Shown piece by piece: positions 60,040 to 64,000 of a stretch of DNA of 64,000 nt. How positions within the stretch are numbered: position 1 is the stretch's first letter; each line of letters begins with the position of its first letter. Both the position numbers and the translations under genes were made by a program. The stretch comes from Bryobacteraceae bacterium (GTDB lineage Bacteria > Acidobacteriota > Terriglobia > Bryobacterales > Bryobacteraceae). The stretch covers positions 62,001-126,000 of the forward strand of contig JAICJH010000007.1 in assembly GCA_025928545.1 (NCBI GenBank), in the 5' to 3' direction. The notes under the pieces are model-generated. The model saw only the letters and a list, made by a program, of their open reading frames with translations, did no database searches and was not told where the DNA came from.

Positions 60040-61265
60040 TTTGGCGTTACGTGAATCAACGCGCCCGGATCGGCATCTTCGAGCAACCACAGCGAGCCAT
60101 CGGGGCCTTCTTCCACGTCGCGGATGCGGTGGCCCATATCCCAACGCTCAGCGGCTTTGACTCCACCGTGGCCGTCGAAGATGAAGCGGCTAAGGCTCTT
60201 CGTGGACATGCCGCTGACGAAGCCATTGCCATTCCACTGCGGAAAGATTTTCGTGCCGCGGTAGAACATCAGATTGCCTGGCGCGATTACCGGCACCCAA
60301 TAGAGGGCGGGTTTCGCCAGATCGGGCCGGGTGTCGGGACTTGGAATCGGCACGCCATTGTAGTTCTTGCCATAGGAAACGAGCGGCCATCCGTAGTTTT
60401 TCGTTTTTTCGATCAGGTTGAGCTCATCGCCGCCGGCGGGGCCGTGTTCCACTTCCCACAGTTCGCCGCTGGGTGAAAACGCGAGGCCGTAGGGCGTGCG
60501 GAAGCCGCTGGCCCAGGTTTCAGCGGGTATCGTATTGGGTCCGGGGAAGGTGTAGGTACTGACAACCTTGGCGGTCTTGGCGGCTTCGGTATCGGTGGGC
60601 GGATCGATGAGCGGAATTGTGGAGGCGCCGGTTTTGCCGAAGTTGGGATTGCCCGGCGCTGGTTTGCCATCAAGCGTGAGGCGCAGGATTTTGCCTTCAG
60701 GCTGATCGGGATCCTGAGCGGGAGTCATCCGCTGGCGGTCGCCAACGCTGAGGAAAAGATATTTGCCATCGGGCGAGAATGCGATCTGCGCTCCTTCCTG
60801 GCCGCCCTTGCCGGTGGGCAACTGACGCCACAGAACCTGGAGATTTTCGAGCGCCGCGGAAGTAGCGGTGACTGTCAGTTTGGCCCGGGCGAGAGCGAGG
60901 CCGCCGCCGTACTCGCCAGGCTCGGCGTAAGTGAGATAGACATTGTGGTCACTGGCGTAATGGGGCGAGAGGAAGATTCCGTGCATACCGCTCTGACCCT
61001 GGTAATAGACTTTGGGCGCGTTCGCAACCGGAATCTTGTCACCCTTCTGAGAGACCAGCCAGACCGGGCCGACCTTCTCGGTAATCAGCATGCGTCCATC
61101 GGGCAGGAAGGCCAGCCGCCACGGCAGCTTAAAGGTGGCCACCGTCGTCATAGTAAACGGAACGCTTGCTTCCGGCTTCTGCTCGCCGACGTTGACCTGG
61201 GACCAAACTGCCGGCGGGGCCGACGCCGCCAGAGTGAAAACAACTGCCGCTCTCGCCAATTTCAT
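60036..61265 (-). CDS. PQQ-dependent sugar dehydrogenase (soluble GDH/sorbosone type)
   Basis: 409 aa from ATG 61265, behind AGGAGA. Signal peptide (KLARAAVVFTLAASAPPAVWSQ). The propeller has 'LPWRLAFLPDGRMLITEKVGPVWLV', 'GQSGMHGIFLSPHYASDHNVYLTY', 'FLSVGDRQRMTPAQDPDQPEGKILRL', 'WASGFRTPYGLAFSPSGELWEVEHGPAGGDELNLI' and 'NYGWPLVSYG', standard landmarks of the GDH-B/Asd-like PQQ sugar dehydrogenases. The catalytic His is in SGMHG. It oxidises an aldose to a lactone in the periplasm. Confidence 0.9.
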   Translation of the reverse strand: MKLARAAVVFTLAASAPPAVWSQVNVGEQKPEASVPFTMTTVATFKLPWRLAFLPDGRMLITEKVGPVWLVSQKGDKIPVANAPKVYYQGQSGMHGIFLSPHYASDHNVYLTYAEPGEYGGGLALARAKLTVTATSAALENLQVLWRQLPTGKGGQEGAQIAFSPDGKYLFLSVGDRQRMTPAQDPDQPEGKILRLTLDGKPAPGNPNFGKTGASTIPLIDPPTDTEAAKTAKVVSTYTFPGPNTIPAETWASGFRTPYGLAFSPSGELWEVEHGPAGGDELNLIEKTKNYGWPLVSYGKNYNGVPIPSPDTRPDLAKPALYWVPVIAPGNLMFYRGTKIFPQWNGNGFVSGMSTKSLSRFIFDGHGGVKAAERWDMGHRIRDVEEGPDGSLWLLEDADPGALIHVTPK

Positions 61266-61327
61266 CAATGTCTCTCCTGACTTCATCAACGTATTGTATC
61301 GGAGGCACGCAGGTTATACTGCTGGCG

Positions 61328-62317
61328 ATGGCAAATACCCCACCTGTTGAAGCGACGCCGAAAGATCCTGTTACATGGCTGTACCCACCGCTGGAACCGT
61401 TCAACACCGGGCGGCTTCAGGTCTCGCCGCTGCACTCCATTTACTTCGAGGAGAGCGGAAATCCCGCGGGCAAGCCGGTAATCTTTCTTCACGGCGGACC
61501 TGGTGGCGGTTCCGATCCAAAACAGAGGCGCTTCTTTCATCCGGAAAAATACCGCATTGTGAACTTCGATCAGCGCGGCTGCGGCAAGAGTACGCCCTAC
61601 GCATCGCTTGAGGGCAACACGACGTGGGATCTGGTGGCCGATATCGAAAAACTTCGCGAACATCTGCGGATCGAGCGCTGGCAGGTGTTTGGCGGATCGT
61701 GGGGGTCTACTCTCTCGCTGGCTTATGCGGAGACGCATCCGGAGCGAGCGACGGAAATCGTGCTGCGCGGAATTTTTCTGCTGCGCAAACAGGAGATCGA
61801 CTGGTTCTATCAACGCGGCGCGTCGGCTATCTTTCCCGATGCGTGGGAGCCGTATCTGGCGCATATCCCGGAGGCGGAACGCGGGGATCTGCTTGGCGCT
61901 TACTACCGACGACTGACGAGCGATGATCCGGCGGTGCGGGTGGCCGCGGCCAAAGTATGGAGCCGGTGGGAAGGCGTGACTTCCAAACTCCTGCCCGACG
62001 CTTCATTCGCGGGCCATTACGAAGAGGACGAATTTGCGCTCGCGTTCGCACGCATCGAGGCGCATTACTTCGTGAACAAGGGATTTTTCGACACGGACGA
62101 CCAGTTGCTGCGCGATGTTTCCCGGCTACGCCATATCCCAGCGGTGATTGTGCAGGGACGCTACGACGTGGTCTGTCCGATGGAGAGCGCGTGGGCGCTG
62201 CATCGGGCGTGGCCGGAAGCGGAGCTGATTATTACGCCCGACAGCGGGCACAGCGCGTTCGATGCGCCGAATTGCCGCGCGCTTGTGGCCGCGGCAGATC
62301 GGTTCGCTGCCTTATAG
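61328..62317 (+). CDS. pip: Proline iminopeptidase (alpha/beta hydrolase, S33)
   Basis: 329 aa from ATG 61328; upstream codons of the frame (from 61268) are in the divergent gene's promoter. 'LYPPLEPFNTGRLQVSPLHSIYFEESGNP' and HGGPGGGSDP are family signatures. The nucleophile Ser lies in GGSWGSTLSLAYA (~residue 117), the acid in 'VQGRYDVVCPM' and the His in 'TPDSGHSAF'. It removes N-terminal proline from peptides in the cytosol. Divergent from the PQQ dehydrogenase; convergent with the NHL gene, three bases apart. Confidence 0.93.
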   Translation: MANTPPVEATPKDPVTWLYPPLEPFNTGRLQVSPLHSIYFEESGNPAGKPVIFLHGGPGGGSDPKQRRFFHPEKYRIVNFDQRGCGKSTPYASLEGNTTWDLVADIEKLREHLRIERWQVFGGSWGSTLSLAYAETHPERATEIVLRGIFLLRKQEIDWFYQRGASAIFPDAWEPYLAHIPEAERGDLLGAYYRRLTSDDPAVRVAAAKVWSRWEGVTSKLLPDASFAGHYEEDEFALAFARIEAHYFVNKGFFDTDDQLLRDVSRLRHIPAVIVQGRYDVVCPMESAWALHRAWPEAELIITPDSGHSAFDAPNCRALVAAADRFAAL

Positions 62318-62320
62318 GAA

Positions 62321-63397
62321 TCAGACTTTGCGCAGTTTCGTCACGCGCCCGACTTCCACCCATTCCACGACGAAGATATTGCCTTCGTGGTCATAGCAGG
62401 CGCCATGCGGACAAATGAATTCACCGGGCACGAACTTATCGCGCGTCAGCCCTCGTAACGGGAACTGATTGTCGGCCTCGTGGGAATCCCCGAGGTGTCC
62501 GATGATCTGGTTGTTCCTGTCCATCAGCGTCACGCGACCATTGAGATCGGGAATGACGACGTCACCTTTGTATTCGTAAAAATGGCAGGGTAGACGGAAA
62601 CCCGGGACGAAGTCCACGTGTTTCCCATCCAGAGTGAAGCGCTGCAGGCGATTGTTGCGGCGGTCGGCCACAACGAGTATCGGACTGGCGCCGCGTGTAT
62701 CAACCCAGATGCCGTGAGGTTCCGCGAGTTGTCCAGCGGCCGCTCCCCTGCCCCCGAACGTGCGAATATACTCCGCCTTGCTGTTGTACTGATTTACGAA
62801 CGACGAGCCATAGCCATCGCCGACATACATGTCGCCGTTGGGGGCAATGGCGATGTTCGTCGGATTGTAAGCCTTCGGCTTGCCATCGGCGCCCGGCTTG
62901 TAGGCGTCGATATCGGGCGGCGGCCCCTGGATCTTCCAGACAATTTCGCCCTTCAGGGTGGATTTCAGAACCACGGCCTGCATGTCGGGCTGGGGCGTGA
63001 GCCGCGCGTTGGCCGCATTCACCGTTAAATAGAGGTATTCCGTGGAGCCTTCCTTACGAATGTGCAGGCCATGAGCGACTCCGCGGAATTCTTTGCCCCA
63101 GGAGCGCACGAACTTGCCCTTGCTGTCGAACACGACCATCGTGTCAGCGCTCTCGCTGTCTTTGTAGACAGTGTGGTGGATATAGATGTTGCCCTGCGAA
63201 TCTTCCACGACGCCGTGCGTGTTGCCCCACTTAATGCTGGAGGGCAGTTCGCCCCAGTCGTGAATGGCTTCGTAAGTGTGACTGCCCGCGGATAAGACAG
63301 GCGCTTTTGTGCCGGCTTTATCCTGAGCGCGGATGATGGCAGGTGCGGCCACTGCTGCCGCGCCTGTCGCCAGAAATTCACGTCGTGTAGATTGCAT
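62321..63397 (-). CDS. Tat-exported NHL-repeat (six-bladed propeller) protein
   Basis: 358 aa. Tat motif TRREFLATGAAAVAA at the N-terminus. Propeller units: 'NTHGVVEDSQGNIYIHHTVYK', 'GVAHGLHIRKEGSTEYLYLTVN', 'NPTNIAIAPNGDMYVGDGYGSSFVNQYN', 'EPHGIWVDTRGASPILVVADRRNNRLQRFTL' and 'CPHGACYDHEGNIFVVEW'. The His-rich loops (HG) recall peptidylglycine-amidating lyases (PAL), though activity is unproved. Followed 11 bases on by the DUF1501 gene in the same direction. Confidence 0.85.
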   Translation of the reverse strand: MQSTRREFLATGAAAVAAPAIIRAQDKAGTKAPVLSAGSHTYEAIHDWGELPSSIKWGNTHGVVEDSQGNIYIHHTVYKDSESADTMVVFDSKGKFVRSWGKEFRGVAHGLHIRKEGSTEYLYLTVNAANARLTPQPDMQAVVLKSTLKGEIVWKIQGPPPDIDAYKPGADGKPKAYNPTNIAIAPNGDMYVGDGYGSSFVNQYNSKAEYIRTFGGRGAAAGQLAEPHGIWVDTRGASPILVVADRRNNRLQRFTLDGKHVDFVPGFRLPCHFYEYKGDVVIPDLNGRVTLMDRNNQIIGHLGDSHEADNQFPLRGLTRDKFVPGEFICPHGACYDHEGNIFVVEWVEVGRVTKLRKV

Positions 63398-63408
63398 AGT
63401 CCCCTCGT

Positions 63409-64000
63409 CTAAGCGAACAAATCGTTGATGGCCTGGCCCTTGCCATCTTTCGTTACAAACACCGGGCGCTTTTCCGCGACAAAGAAATTATTCGCCGGAA
63501 TGCCCAGGGCGCGATACATCGTAGCGTGCAGGTCCTGCACTGGAACGGGATCTTTAATCGTGGTGCATGGCCGCGTGTCCGCGGTTTTGCCGTAGACCAT
63601 GCCTTTCTTGATTCCGCCGCCGAAGAGCACGACGGAGCCGGCAGCCGTAAAGTGGCGGTGCATCCCGTAGTGTTTGGGCTCCATCATGACAGAAGGCGTA
63701 TTGGCCTGATCCTTCACTTCCTTGCCGACCTTACCTTCAGTAATCGCGTCACGGCCGAATTCGCTGGCCAGTATCACCAGGGTGCGGTTCAGCAAGCCCC
63801 GTTCTTCCAGATCGAGAATCAACTGCGAAACAGGCCCGTCGATCGTTTCCTTCATGGCGACGGCGCGCTCATGACCGTTTTCGTGGGAATCCCAGTAGCG
63901 GAAGGGCACGTACTCGGTGGTGACCTCGACGTAGCGGGCGCCGGCTTCGACGAGCCGCCGGGCGAGAAGGCAGCCCTGACCGAAGCGCCCATTGTTGTAA
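63409..64000 (-). CDS. DUF1501 sulfatase-like protein, 5' partial
   Basis: The frame is open to the right edge of the window; a methionine at 63909 is internal. Before it, codons read 'YNNGRFGQGCLLARRLVEAGARYVEVTTEYVPF', normal DUF1501 sequence. 'WDSHENGHERAVAMKETIDGPVSQLILDLEERGLLNRTLVILASEFGRDA' is the family signature, given here for residues just after. It ends 'ALGIPANNFFVAEKRPVFVTKDGK'. DUF1501 proteins are alkaline-phosphatase-fold exported proteins, usually with Tat signals; the N-terminus lies outside the window. Confidence 0.92.
   Translation of the reverse strand, partial: YNNGRFGQGCLLARRLVEAGARYVEVTTEYVPFRYWDSHENGHERAVAMKETIDGPVSQLILDLEERGLLNRTLVILASEFGRDAITEGKVGKEVKDQANTPSVMMEPKHYGMHRHFTAAGSVVLFGGGIKKGMVYGKTADTRPCTTIKDPVPVQDLHATMYRALGIPANNFFVAEKRPVFVTKDGKGQAINDLFA

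Overview
The window is GC-rich bacterial chromosome. The protein families point to Acidobacteriota of the Solibacter/Bryobacter type. These include three TIGR03435-type exported proteins, two acidobacterial VWA-domain proteins (TIGR03436 type), paired FecR/DUF6600 proteins, a DUF1501 protein, Tat-exported beta-propeller proteins, several PQQ dehydrogenases and a BlaI/M56 pair. No phage, insertion sequence, CRISPR array, rRNA or tRNA was recognised. The taxonomic call is inference from protein families only.

Layout. 1-7.2 kb: an S55-peptidase-like protein (5' partial), a secreted beta-propeller protein and an RluB/RsuA-type pseudouridine synthase, chained by start/stop overlaps, then a convergent exported protein and a MATE exporter. 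7.4-11.5 kb: a proteostasis block (Hsp20, ClpB, HtpX) with a clear sigma-70-type promoter. 11.6-12.6 kb: a VWA protein. 12.65-18.8 kb: a lysine riboswitch followed by a tight six-gene diaminopimelate/lysine operon (dapE-like M20 peptidase, asd, lysC, dapB, dapA, dapD). 18.8-25.5 kb: a CusF-like lipoprotein, a DSP phosphatase, an ABC exporter, a CPBP protease, a beta-barrel protein, an exported hypothetical and an RlmI-like methyltransferase. 25.6-27.8 kb: engB overlapping rho, with a strong terminator.

27.9-32.6 kb, minus strand: a 50-aa DnaJ-type zinc-finger microprotein coupled to a DUF3011 protein, and upstream of them a BlaI / M56-TonB / Tat-exported aminotransferase operon. 32.7-37.6 kb: an accessory segment of exported hypotheticals, a coupled 40-aa signal-peptide ORF, a VWA protein without the usual MIDAS, and a chimeric pseudogene made from pieces of two other loci in this window. 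37.7-44.4 kb: three cyclic-di-GMP genes (PAS-GAF-GGDEF-EAL, GAF-GGDEF and membrane GGDEF).

44.6-51.3 kb, minus strand: the most system-like locus. A YtrA-type GntR repressor, an ABC ATPase, two homologous permeases with large soluble C-terminal domains and three TIGR03435 proteins lie in one nearly gapless operon. The promoter predicts a leaderless repressor mRNA and carries an overlapping dyad. 51.3-64 kb: a dihaem-PQQ dehydrogenase, two FecR/DUF6600 proteins, galU, DUF3667, a VOC protein coupled to a PQQ sugar dehydrogenase, a proline iminopeptidase, a Tat-exported NHL protein and a DUF1501 protein cut by the window edge.

Regulation that can be read directly: a lysine riboswitch, two repressor genes (BlaI and GntR) whose promoters overlap palindromic operators and appear leaderless, a good promoter for hsp20, and several intrinsic terminators. 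All assignments come from reading sequence and remembered family motifs; no database search was run.
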